Origin: Spongiactinospora gelatinilytica
Lineage (GTDB): Bacteria; Actinomycetota; Actinomycetes; Streptosporangiales; Streptosporangiaceae
NCBI RefSeq assembly: GCF_003236385.1
Contig: NZ_POUA01000016.1
Coordinates: 1-43,531 of the forward strand
Reading direction: 5' to 3'
DNA length: 43,531 nucleotides
Every line of letters starts with the position of its first letter. Position 1 is the stretch's first letter. Both the position numbers and the translations under genes were made by a program. This document shows positions 24,236 through 32,433 of this stretch, one piece after another. Under the pieces are notes generated by a model. That model did not search any database. It saw only the letters and a list, made by a program, of their open reading frames with translations, and was not told the DNA's origin.

Positions 24236-25381
24236 CGGGGTCAGCAGCTCGGCGAATCGGCCGGCCACCAGGGGCCAGGACCACTCGCGCGTGGTCCAGG
24301 CCCGGCCCCGGTCGCCCATCGCCCGGGCCCGGCCCCGGTCGCTCAGCAGCTCGACGAGCGCGGCGGCGACCTGTTCCACCGATGTGCCGTCCACCAGCAG
24401 GCCGGTCTCGCCGTGCCGTACCGCGTCGGGCGCGCCGCCAGAGGAGCCCGCGATCACCGGCAGCCCGGTCGCGGACGCCTCCAGGTAGACGATGCCGAGC
24501 CCCTCCACGTCGATGCCGCCGAGCCGGGTGCGGCAGGGCATCGCGAAGACGTCGCCCGCGTCGTAGTGGGCGGGCAGGGCCGTCCACGGCACCGGCCCGG
24601 TGAACCGCACGGACCCGCCGAGCCGCGCCGCGGACCGCTCCAGCGCCCTGCGGCCCGGACCGCCGCCGACCAGCAGCAGCACGGCGTCGGGGACCGCCCG
24701 CAGCACCCGCGGCCAGGCCCGTACCAGCACGTCCTGGCCCTTGCGCGGGACCAGCCGCGAAACGCACACCGCCACCGGCCGCCCGGACAGCCCGAGCCGT
24801 TTGCGCACCTCGGCCCCACCGGCGCCCGGGCGGAACACCGTCGTGTCCACGCCCGGGGTGAGCCTGGCCAGTTTGCCAGGGTCGATCACCCGCTCCAGCC
24901 GGCCCCGGGTGTACTCGCCCAGGTAGGTCACCACGTCGGCGTGCGCGCCGATCCGCGCGAGCACCTGGCGGGGGCCCGGCAGCCGCGCCCACGACGCCTC
25001 GTGCCCGTGGGTGAGCATGACGACCCGCCGGGCCCCGGCCGCGCGCAGCGCCGGGGCCAGCAGCCCGAGCGGCGCGGCCGCGCCGAACACGACCGTCTCG
25101 ATCCCGTGCAGCCGCACCAGCCCGGCCGCCCGGCGGGCCACGGCGGGCAGCGGCAGCATCAGCGCGCCCGGGTGGCGCACGACCTGGTACGGCTGGCGGC
25201 CGTCGAACGCCTCGCACCCGGGCCAGCGCGGCGCGTAGACGACCACGGAGCCGGGCGGGCGGTGCATCGCCAGCCCGTGGACGAACGCCTGGATCCCGCC
25301 GGGCCGGGGCGGGAAGTCGTTGGTGACGATCAGCGTCCGGGCGGTGCCGTTGGGCTCCGGCCGTAGGCCGGGCGGCGTCAT
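24233..25381 (-). CDS. pimB: GT4 glycosyltransferase, PimB-like mannosyltransferase
   Basis: The 382-aa GT-B enzyme has the acceptor-side loop NDFPPRPGGIQAFVHGLA, the nucleotide-sugar site VSRLVPRKGQD, and the C-terminal EX7E-type motif EGLGIVYLEASATGLPVIAG. These match GDP-mannose-dependent phosphatidylinositol monomannoside mannosyltransferases (PimB'), which add the second mannose to PIM at the inner leaflet. ATG 25381 overlaps the stop of the upstream M48 gene (ATGA, 25378-25381), so translation is coupled. The FadD15-like gene lies next door in the opposite direction, as I recall for Rv2187/Rv2188c. The GT4 class is certain; the exact acceptor is inferred. Confidence 0.85.
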   Translation of the reverse strand: MTPPGLRPEPNGTARTLIVTNDFPPRPGGIQAFVHGLAMHRPPGSVVVYAPRWPGCEAFDGRQPYQVVRHPGALMLPLPAVARRAAGLVRLHGIETVVFGAAAPLGLLAPALRAAGARRVVMLTHGHEASWARLPGPRQVLARIGAHADVVTYLGEYTRGRLERVIDPGKLARLTPGVDTTVFRPGAGGAEVRKRLGLSGRPVAVCVSRLVPRKGQDVLVRAWPRVLRAVPDAVLLLVGGGPGRRALERSAARLGGSVRFTGPVPWTALPAHYDAGDVFAMPCRTRLGGIDVEGLGIVYLEASATGLPVIAGSSGGAPDAVRHGETGLLVDGTSVEQVAAALVELLSDRGRARAMGDRGRAWTTREWSWPLVAGRFAELLTP

Positions 25382-26631
25382 GGCTCCGGCACACGATCGC
25401 GCAGCGCCCACGAACGGGCGGCGGCGATCCGCTGGGGAGCCGTGGGGTGGGAGGAGTAGAGCAGGTATTCGAACGGGTCGGGGTCGAGGTCGGCGATGTT
25501 GGTGAGCGCCAGCCGCCGCTGCATCGCCACGAACGTGCCCGGGTCGCGGGTCAGGTCCAGCGCGTGAACGTCGGCCCTGGCCTCGATGTGCCTGCTGACC
25601 AGGTTCTGGCCCGGGCCGGACAGGAAGGCGGCCAGGCTCATCAGGCCCATCAGCAGACCGACGGCCCGGGGATCGGCGATCGACGGCACGGCCGCGCGGC
25701 GGCGCGGCGCGCCGGCCGAGGTCACCAGGTAGAGCAGGATCACGCCCCAGGCCGCGCCGAGGCCGCCGATCAGGGTGCCGGAAAGGACGTCGTCGCGCTC
25801 GGCATGACCCAGCTCGTGCGCCACGATCAGCTCGATCTCGTTCTCCGGGGCCTTGAGCAGCGTGTCGTAGACGACGATGCGGCGGGTCGCGCCGAACCCG
25901 GACACGTACGCGTTGAGCGCCGTGGTGCGCCGGGAGGCGTCGGCGACCAGCACGTCGTCCACCGGCACGCCGTCGCGGCCGGCCATGGCCAGCAGGTCAT
26001 CGCGCAACCGCCCGGCCTGCATCGGCCGGAAGTCGTTGAAGATCGGCTCCACCACGACGGGGTAGACGAACGAGGCGGCCAGCGTGAGCGCGAACGCGCC
26101 CAGGGCCGCCGGAATCCACCAGCGGGCGAACCGCCGCGCCAGCGCGATCAGCACGACCACCATGAGCGCGGTCAGCAACGTGCTCACCGCGGTGTTCTTC
26201 AGCCGGTCCACGCTCCAGGACAGCCAGGTCTGCGTGGAAAGGCCGTACTCGCGGAGGTAGGTCTCGGACCAGACGCCGAGCGGCCACCGCAGCAGCTCGA
26301 CCACCACCGTGAGCGCCACCACGCCGCCCACCGCCTTGACCCACCACGGGCCGGGCACGCGGCGCACCACCCGCGCCCCGAACGGCGTCGCCACCAGCAC
26401 CACGGCGAAGACCAGCCCGAGCGCGAGGGACAGATAGGCGGGCGCGCTGAGCGCCGCGTCGAACGCCTGCGACCGGGCGATATCCGCCGCGGTGAAGTCG
26501 CGGGCCGGATCGGCGGCCACCTCGGGCGCGCCCGGCGGCAGCGCCCGCCACGGCGTCGTCACCGCGACGATCCCGGCGAGAGCCAGGCCGAGCACCACCA
26601 GTGCGGCCCATGCCGCGCGAACCCCCCGCAC
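25378..26631 (-). CDS. M48 family (Ste24-like) membrane zinc metallopeptidase
   Basis: The 417-aa protein has the zinc motif HELGH (His272, Glu273, His276), preceded by the YVSGFGATRRIVVYDTLL block and followed by the third ligand region EARADVHALDLT. Several membrane helices lie before the active site (about residues 8-27, 70-90, 108-125, 155-200) and one or two after it, as in Ste24/HtpX-like CAAX proteases. GTG 26631 has GGAG 8 nt upstream; GTG 26640 is also possible. The length suits Ste24-like enzymes. It is coupled to the PimB-like gene. A role in membrane-protein quality control is inferred. Confidence 0.9.
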   Translation of the reverse strand: MRGVRAAWAALVVLGLALAGIVAVTTPWRALPPGAPEVAADPARDFTAADIARSQAFDAALSAPAYLSLALGLVFAVVLVATPFGARVVRRVPGPWWVKAVGGVVALTVVVELLRWPLGVWSETYLREYGLSTQTWLSWSVDRLKNTAVSTLLTALMVVVLIALARRFARWWIPAALGAFALTLAASFVYPVVVEPIFNDFRPMQAGRLRDDLLAMAGRDGVPVDDVLVADASRRTTALNAYVSGFGATRRIVVYDTLLKAPENEIELIVAHELGHAERDDVLSGTLIGGLGAAWGVILLYLVTSAGAPRRRAAVPSIADPRAVGLLMGLMSLAAFLSGPGQNLVSRHIEARADVHALDLTRDPGTFVAMQRRLALTNIADLDPDPFEYLLYSSHPTAPQRIAAARSWALRDRVPEP

Positions 26632-26816
26632 GTCAGCCACTCCCCCCGCCGGCGCCACATCTAGTAGCGCATTCTCCAGGATCGGCCGGTCGCGGGGCCA
26701 CACTTGCGCGTCCACGCCATGTCCACCGGCCGGCAGTGGAGCCTATTCAAGCGGATGGAAGCGTCTCCACGGCGGGCCCAGGTCTTTACCGCCGGGCCGG
26801 ATTTCCAGGATTACGG

Positions 26817-26848
26817 AGAAATGCGGGTGATCAGAAATGCGGGTGATC
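26817..26848. repeat. Exact 16-bp tandem duplication
   Basis: The 16-mer AGAAATGCGGGTGATC occurs twice head to tail (26817-26832 and 26833-26848) in the gap between the M48 gene start and the NlpC/P60 terminator. The unit carries GATC. It may be a recent slippage product or a double binding site; nothing else points to a function. Confidence 0.85.
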
Positions 26849-26866
26849 ACCGTCGACCACGAAAAA

Positions 26867-26908
26867 GCGGCCCCGCCCCACCGGAGGGGAACGAAAGGAC
26901 GGGGCCGC
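26867..26908 (-). terminator. Intrinsic terminator of the small NlpC/P60 gene
   Basis: GCGGCCCCG (26867-26875) pairs with CGGGGCCGC (26900-26908), with further pairing inside the loop. On the minus strand the stem is followed by CTTTTTCG, so it terminates the NlpC/P60 transcript before the M48 operon. Confidence 0.85.
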
Positions 26909-26948
26909 CTTCCCGTGCCGGCGGTCTCCGGAGAAAGCGCCGCCGGAA

Positions 26949-27545
26949 CTAAAGGCCCGGCCGTACGGCGCCGCTGAAACTCGCCTTGCGCCAGCCGCTC
27001 AGCTTCTCGACGCGGACCGTCTTTCCGCTGCTCGGCGAGTGGACCATCTTGCCGTCGCCGACGTACATACCGACGTGGCCCTTACCCCGGAAGAACAGCA
27101 GATCTCCCGGGCGCAGGTTCTTGAAGGACACCTTCTTCTTGATACGGGTGTACTGGCTGTACGTCACCCGGGGAAGGCGCACTCCTGCCTTCTTCCAACT
27201 GAACTGGACGAGGCCCGAGCAGTCGAAGGCGTTGGGGCCGCTACCTCCCCACCGATAAGGGTCGCCGACCTGTTTCTTGGCCACCGAAACGGCCTTGGCG
27301 GCCTTGATCCGCTGTGTGGCGGCCTTGCTGAGTTTCTTGGCCGCCGGCACCGCGGAATTCTCGTGCTCCGCCTCGGCGGGGGACGGCGTTTCCGCCGGGT
27401 CGGTCTGCACGGCGGTCGGTTCGATGGCGGCCGTCGCCTCCGCCGCAGTGGCCTGCAGCGACATCGTCACCACCGAGGCGGTGACGGTGAGGGCCGCGCC
27501 GCCGAGGGAAAGGCGGACACGGTGAGACGGCCGTGAATCATACAC
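26949..27545 (-). CDS. Secreted NlpC/P60 peptidoglycan endopeptidase
   Basis: The 198-aa protein has a signal peptide (RLSLGGAALTVTASVVTMSLQATA), a Pro/Glu/Ala linker (residues 40-70) and one NlpC/P60 domain. The catalytic residues are Cys109 (AFDCSGLVQ), His157 (GKGHVGMYVGDG) and His169 (MVHSP). It should cut the D-Glu-diamino acid bond in peptidoglycan stems. The start is uncertain: GTG 27545 is the only standard codon, but GAGGAG (27563-27568) lies 17 nt away. CTG 27557, 5 nt from that site, would add four residues. A c-di-AMP riboswitch precedes it, and a strong terminator follows it. Confidence 0.92.
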   Translation of the reverse strand: MYDSRPSHRVRLSLGGAALTVTASVVTMSLQATAAEATAAIEPTAVQTDPAETPSPAEAEHENSAVPAAKKLSKAATQRIKAAKAVSVAKKQVGDPYRWGGSGPNAFDCSGLVQFSWKKAGVRLPRVTYSQYTRIKKKVSFKNLRPGDLLFFRGKGHVGMYVGDGKMVHSPSSGKTVRVEKLSGWRKASFSGAVRPGL

Positions 27546-27582
27546 GGATGCGGACAGGATCGCTCCTCAACTCTTCCACGAA

Positions 27583-27739
27583 CGCCTACCGGGTTAGCTG
27601 ACGGATTCGGGCGGGGAAGTTCGCCCTACGGCGCTCACGCGCCGATTCACCCCCGGCCGTTTCCCGCAGCGAAACGCTCGGTGCGGGACGGGCCCATTGG
27701 GTCCCCGGCTCCATGCCTCATGTCTGCATGGATTCGGCT
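27583..27739 (-). promoter_or_regulatory. c-di-AMP riboswitch (ydaO/yuaA class)
   Basis: Read on the minus strand, the leader shows the class landmarks in order: GCCGAATCC at the 5' end (27730-27738), GCCGGGGACCC, GGGGGTGAATCGGCGC, the short hairpin and CCGTAGGGCGAA, then CCCGAATCCGTCAGCTAACC and CGGTAGGCG at the 3' end (about 27583-27593). The 5' GCC and the 3' GGC can close the P1 stem. These match the conserved c-di-AMP-binding core known upstream of actinobacterial cell-wall hydrolases. Its 3' end is about 38 nt from the NlpC/P60 GTG, with no terminator between, so control of ribosome access is more likely than termination. In this class, ligand binding usually turns expression off. Confidence 0.92.
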
Positions 27740-28692
27740 GAGTCACCACCCGGAATCGGGGGGTACGGCACGCGTCGCGGCGGACGGGCGGTGACCAAGC
27801 GGATCTCGCCATTCAGAAAACGACACCGGCGGATCCGGGCCGATGTCGTGCGGCGACTTGGCATGTTCGCCGCGATGCGAGAAGGTACTCCCATCGCCAT
27901 ATTCCGGCAAAGGGCCGACAAAGCGCGGAGATCGATAAGGCCCTCGTGGATCACGCGAATCCCCCACGCCACATGGGGTTCCCGGCGCCCGATGTGACAC
28001 TGCTCACATATTCGGTGAATCATGTAACAGAGATCACTTATGGCAGCCGTGGATCACGATCTTCACTCCCGTCACGGGAGGCGTTTTTCGCGAACTTCGC
28101 AAAGGGCGCGGTAAGCCGTGCTAGGCTCCAGTCCCACTGGAAGTTCCACCGAACAGGAGCGACGACAGGGCAACCGGGTGCCGGCGGGAGGCCGCATCGA
28201 GCGGGCCGGAAGCCGTACGAACGGGCCGTCCACGCGGGCGTCCCGGACCGCACCACCCGAGGGACCGCGAAGCCGTGGAGGCCGCCCTCGCTCTCGTCAG
28301 AGGCCGCGTACCGCGCGAGCCGCCGCCGTTCGAGCACTACCACGACCTCGGCCACACAGCGAGCCAGAGCAAGGCGCCGTCCTGACAGGGCCGCCGCCCC
28401 CAGGCCGCCCAGAGCGACGATGGGCGGCCCGTGCCGTCCTTCGGCGCACCCAGCGACCTCGTAGCGGTCAGACCACGCCTGAAGGAGCCGGTCCGGCCGC
28501 GCCGGAAGACCGGCCCTTTCCGGAGTGGCCGGTTCGGGCTGATCTACATCGCCCTGGCCGGCGATGCCCGCTCGATCATCGGGCCTGCCGGAGCCCACCG
28601 CGCCGGGGGGGCCGGGCCACGACAGCCCCAGGGCGGCCGGTGTGGCCGGTTCCGGCCACAAGGGGACGGGCCCCGAAAGGGGGCAAAAGCAA
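27740..28692. other. Long intergenic region without an assignable gene
   Basis: The left part (to about 28100) is relatively AT-rich and has no clear coding frame; it should contain the riboswitch promoter, which I cannot place. A plus-strand TAGGCT (28122-28127) resembles an actinobacterial -10 element. Downstream, one plus frame shows strong G/C third positions from about 28250 to TGA 28383-28385 (GTG 28275 would give 36 aa ending in PFEHYHDLGHTASQSKAPS). It rises again from GTG 28431, in the same frame after that stop. This could be a small gene, two small genes or a decayed one. I assign no function. Confidence 0.4.
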
Positions 28693-28722
28693 ACGGCCAG
28701 GCCGCTCGTGCGGCCTGGCCGT
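28693..28722 (-). terminator. Intrinsic terminator of the cold-shock gene
   Basis: A perfect 12-bp stem (28693-28704 with 28711-28722, acggccaggccg arm) encloses a 6-nt loop. On the minus strand it is followed by the T-rich sequence TTGCTTTTGCC. It lies about 50 bp after the csp stop. Confidence 0.9.
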
Positions 28723-28772
28723 ACTCTGCCCGGCGGGCGCGCGCTCGCGCGTGCCCGCCGTCCGACCCGGTG

Positions 28773-29124
<352 letters not shown>

Positions 29125-29220
29125 TGGGTACCACAACTGCAACTTCTTCAACTTACCACGCCCGCCATGCGCCTGTGCAGACTCTTGTCACTCCGGCCGA
29201 GAGCCGCCAGGAACGGCGCA

Positions 29221-29245
29221 GCGGGGGTGCCCCTGGCACCCCCGC
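29221..29245 (-). terminator. Hairpin after the large NlpC/P60 gene
   Basis: GCGGGGGTGCC-CCT-GGCACCCCCGC forms an 11-bp stem with a 3-nt loop, starting 15 bp beyond the stop of the RipA-like gene. It has no U-tract. Confidence 0.75.
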
Positions 29246-29260
29246 GCGACCAGGGCACGA

Positions 29261-30244
29261 TCAGGGGCGGATGGCTCCGACGAAGCGACCCCGGCCGTAG
29301 GAGTCGAGGCTGACGACCTTGATGACGTCGCCCGTCTGCGGCGCGTGGACCATCTTATTGTTGCCGGCATAGATCCCGACATGCCCGAGCCCGTGGCTGA
29401 ACAGCAGGTCGCCGGGCTGCAGGGCGTCCATCGAGACCTTCCGGCCCGCCCCCCACCGCCACTGCTCCCAGGTGGTCCGGGGCAGCGACACGCCGCCGGA
29501 GCGCCAGGCCGCCTGGGTGAGCCCTGAGCAGTCGTACCCGCCCGGACCCGTCCCGCCGTACCGGTACGGCTTGCCGATCTGGGCGAAGGCGAAGCCGAGC
29601 ACCTGGCGGGCGTTGCCCGAGGCGCTGCCGGTGTACTTGACGCCCGGGCTGTTCGGGTCGCCGTTGCGGTAGGCCCCGAGCCGGCGCAGCAGCTTGGTCT
29701 GCTCCTTGACCAGCCCTTCGACCTTCTTCTTCTCGCCCTTGACCTCGTCGAGCACCTTCTCGGTCTCGCCCAGCGCCTTCTTGGCGGCGTCCCGCTTGCG
29801 CACCAGGTCGCGGGTGGCCGAGTCGAAGGCGGTCAGCGACTGGGATCGGGACGCGGAGAGCTGGCTGATCGAGGCCAGGCCGGCGAGCATGGCCGCCGGG
29901 TCCTGCTGGCCCATCATGCCCGGCCAGGTGCTCAGGTCGGCGCCCTGGTAGGCGGTGACGGCCATGCCGACGAGCTGGCGGCGCAGGCCGTCCACGGTGC
30001 CGCTCTGCTTGGCGTACTCGTCCTTGAGCCGCTGGTACTTCTTCTTGGCGCTCTTCTGCCGCTCGGTCGCCGCGTTGTAGCGGTCGACCACCTTGTCCGC
30101 CTCGTCGTTGAGCTTCGCCAGCTTCGCCTTGGCCTGCTGAATGGTCGGTCTCGGGTCGGCGACTGCGGACCCGCCGAGCGGTACGGTCAACGCGGCCACA
30201 ATGACCCCAGCGGCGACGGAAATCCGCACTACCCTCACCTGCAC
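29261..30244 (-). CDS. Secreted RipA-like coiled-coil NlpC/P60 endopeptidase
   Basis: The 327-aa protein has a signal peptide (ISVAAGVIVAALTVPLGGSAVA), a long coiled-coil segment (about residues 35-190, rich in Lys/Glu/Gln heptads) and a C-terminal NlpC/P60 domain. The catalytic residues are Cys239 (GYDCSGLTQ), His288 (GLGHVGIYAG) and His300 (KMVHAP). This is the layout of RipA/PcsB-type hydrolases that split septal peptidoglycan, the coiled coil acting as a regulatory arm. The start is one of GTG 30244 or GTG 30229; the latter has GAGG close by. No riboswitch precedes it, unlike the paralogue at 27545. The gene follows the NYN gene after 89 bp. Confidence 0.93.
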   Translation of the reverse strand: MQVRVVRISVAAGVIVAALTVPLGGSAVADPRPTIQQAKAKLAKLNDEADKVVDRYNAATERQKSAKKKYQRLKDEYAKQSGTVDGLRRQLVGMAVTAYQGADLSTWPGMMGQQDPAAMLAGLASISQLSASRSQSLTAFDSATRDLVRKRDAAKKALGETEKVLDEVKGEKKKVEGLVKEQTKLLRRLGAYRNGDPNSPGVKYTGSASGNARQVLGFAFAQIGKPYRYGGTGPGGYDCSGLTQAAWRSGGVSLPRTTWEQWRWGAGRKVSMDALQPGDLLFSHGLGHVGIYAGNNKMVHAPQTGDVIKVVSLDSYGRGRFVGAIRP

Positions 30245-30333
30245 CAACCCAAATCTTTACGTTTCCGGACTTGGGGCGAAATAGTACAGAATTATGCAGG
30301 TGTGGCTCACGTTTTCGCCGCGATTGAGATCCT

Positions 30334-31656
30334 TCAGGCGCGGCCGAGGCGGCGCAGCAGCAGCGACGACTGCACCGGGCGCGCGCCCATCCGCCGCACC
30401 GACTCGGCGACCTCCCGGTCGGAGGACACCACGGCGATGGCCCGGCCCGCCGGTTCGGCCCGCACGAGCTGCCTGATCAGGTCATCGGCGATCTGGCCGG
30501 GGGCGCTGAACATCACCCGCACGCCGCGCGGCGCGGTGACCGGCACCGGGCCGTTCAGCTCGGCCCCGTCGAAGACACAGGTCACCTCGACCCTGGTCTG
30601 CGCGACCAGCCCGCCGAGGCCGGTCAGCAGCCGGCCGCGCTGGTCGGCCAGGGTGAGCGTGCCGTAGCCGGTCTTGGTGACGTTGTAGCCGTCGATGATC
30701 AGATGGACCTGCGGCAGCGCCAGCAACTGGTCCAGCAGCGCCGGGTCGTCATCGGCCAGGGCGCGGGCCGGGACGGCGCGCACCCCCGGCCGGTCCGGCG
30801 ACACCGCGTTGACCGTGTCGGCCGGACGGCTGATCGTCGAGGGCAGCGCCAGCTCCCTGCGCAGCCCGGCCGCCGCGTCCTGGAGGGCGTCCAGCAGCAC
30901 GCGCACGCGGGTGTCCTCCGCGCTGCGGCCCTCGCGGGCGGACCGGCGGCCCGCTTCGAGCTGGCGTTCGGCCTCCGTCAGGCGCTCGCGTGTACGGCGC
31001 AGCTCGGTCTCGGCCGCGCTGCCCGCCGAGGCGAGCGCGGCCCGCGCCTCCTCGGCGGCCCCCTCGTGCCCGGCCGCCCGGGCATCGGCGGCCTTGGCGC
31101 GTTCCCGCGCGTCGTGCAGTTTGCGGCGCAGGTCGGCGATCTCGGCGCGGGCCGACCTGAGCTGCTCGCGGACGCGGTCGATCTCCTCCTTGGCCGCCGC
31201 CTTCTGGCCGGCGAGCTGTTCGCGCAGCCGCGCGATGGTCTGCTCGTGCGCGGAGCCCTCCGCGGCGGCGGCGGAACGGGCGAGGTCGGCCCGCGCGGAC
31301 TCCACCATGTCCGGCCAGCCGGGCGGCCGGGTCAGGTAGGCGGCGGTGGCGACCAGCACCGGATCGGCGGCGGGCGGCACCGTGCCCTCGGCCAGACTGG
31401 AGACCAGCTCGGGCCAGCCCGCGGCCAGCGTCTCCGCGACGACCTCGCGGAACTTCTTGTCGGTCTCCAGTTGCGCGGCGATCGCGGCACCGCCCAGCCT
31501 GGCCCGTTTGCGGGGTTCGAACTTGGCTATCCCGCGCAGCGGCGCGGGCACGGCCGGGCCCGGGATCGTCCCGAGCACCTGGGCCGCGAGATCGACCACG
31601 TGGCCCCTCACCTGTTCGGGCAGCGGACGAGACAGGCCCTCATCGGCTGAACTCAT
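30334..31656 (-). CDS. Coiled-coil NYN-domain (YacP-like) RNA-binding protein
   Basis: The 440-aa protein has a helical N-terminal domain (about 1-125), a long Ala/Arg/Glu coiled coil (about 130-260), and a C-terminal NYN/PIN-like nuclease domain. Acidic positions in the latter are visible in LIIDGYNVTKTGYG, TCVFDGAE, and AVVSSDREVAESVRRMGARPV. NYN domains are metal-dependent RNases or RNA-binding modules; YacP (Rae1) in Bacillus cuts ribosome-bound mRNA. Here the long coiled coil is the distinguishing part, and this layout occurs widely in actinobacteria. ATG 31656 follows a GAGGGG tract. The end of the protein (LLLRRLGRA) is basic. Confidence 0.88.
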   Translation of the reverse strand: MSSADEGLSRPLPEQVRGHVVDLAAQVLGTIPGPAVPAPLRGIAKFEPRKRARLGGAAIAAQLETDKKFREVVAETLAAGWPELVSSLAEGTVPPAADPVLVATAAYLTRPPGWPDMVESARADLARSAAAAEGSAHEQTIARLREQLAGQKAAAKEEIDRVREQLRSARAEIADLRRKLHDARERAKAADARAAGHEGAAEEARAALASAGSAAETELRRTRERLTEAERQLEAGRRSAREGRSAEDTRVRVLLDALQDAAAGLRRELALPSTISRPADTVNAVSPDRPGVRAVPARALADDDPALLDQLLALPQVHLIIDGYNVTKTGYGTLTLADQRGRLLTGLGGLVAQTRVEVTCVFDGAELNGPVPVTAPRGVRVMFSAPGQIADDLIRQLVRAEPAGRAIAVVSSDREVAESVRRMGARPVQSSLLLRRLGRA

Positions 31657-31764
31657 CCCATGTCCCCTCAGCCCTCGTCAGGCACCCTTCCAGAAAAAAC
31701 GTCTATCCGACAAGGGTACGGCCGTCACGCAACTGGCTTGGTCCGGCACAGGAGCGCACATGAC

Positions 31765-32433
31765 CTAGACGTGACCGGCGTCGTGAACGGTCAGGGCGAT
31801 CTGGACGCGATTGTTAAGTTCCAATTTGGTGAGGACGCGCGAGACGTGCGCCTTGACGGTGGCCACGCTCATGAACAGCTCGGCGCCGATCTCGGCGTTG
31901 GAGCCGCCCCTGCCGACGGCGAGCGCGACCTCGCGCTCGCGTTCGCTCAGCCGGTCGAGCAGTTCGCGGGCGCGGGACCGGCGGTCGCCCGCCCAGGGGT
32001 CGGCCACGTGGTCGATGAGCTGCCTGGTCACGATGGGCGACAGGATGGGCTCGCCGGCCGCGACCCGGCGGATCGCCTCCACCAGGTCGCCCGGCGGGGT
32101 GTCCTTCAGCAGGAAGCCCGCGGCCCCGGCGCGCAGCGCGCGCAGCACCTGGACGTCGGCGTGGAAGGTGGTCAGGATGACGACCTCGGGCGGCCGGGGC
32201 GCGGCGCGCAGCCGTTCGGTCGCCTCCAGCCCGTCGAGCTTGGGCATCCGGATGTCCATCAGCACGATGTCGGGGCGGTGCCTGGCGACCATCGCGGGCA
32301 CCTCGTCGCCGTCGGCGGCCTCGCCGGCCAGGGCGATGTCCGGGGCGCCACCGAGGATCATGGACAGTCCGGCGCGCACCAGGGCGTCATCGTCCACGAT
32401 CAGGACGCTGATGGGGTCGGCGGGAGCGCTCAT
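31765..32433 (-). CDS. NarL/LuxR family response regulator
   Basis: The 222-aa protein has an N-terminal receiver (LIVDDDALVRAGL, phosphoacceptor Asp60 in VLMDIRMPKLDG, TTFHAD, switch Lys in FLLKDTPPGDL) and a C-terminal LuxR HTH (LSEREREVALAVGRGGSNAEI, VATVKAHVSRVLTKLELNNR). ATG 32433 overlaps the kinase stop (ATGA, 32430-32433), so kinase and regulator are made together. A GTG 9 bp earlier is less likely. The phosphorylated form should bind promoters as a dimer. Its targets cannot be read from the window, though the neighbouring divergent membrane operon is a plausible one. Confidence 0.95.
   Translation of the reverse strand: MSAPADPISVLIVDDDALVRAGLSMILGGAPDIALAGEAADGDEVPAMVARHRPDIVLMDIRMPKLDGLEATERLRAAPRPPEVVILTTFHADVQVLRALRAGAAGFLLKDTPPGDLVEAIRRVAAGEPILSPIVTRQLIDHVADPWAGDRRSRARELLDRLSEREREVALAVGRGGSNAEIGAELFMSVATVKAHVSRVLTKLELNNRVQIALTVHDAGHV

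Noticed and set aside
28110-28330. A possible 6S RNA or other structured RNA in the 1-kb gap
   Set aside because: No conserved consensus could be recognised by eye, and one frame has coding-like base use; an Rfam search would be needed.
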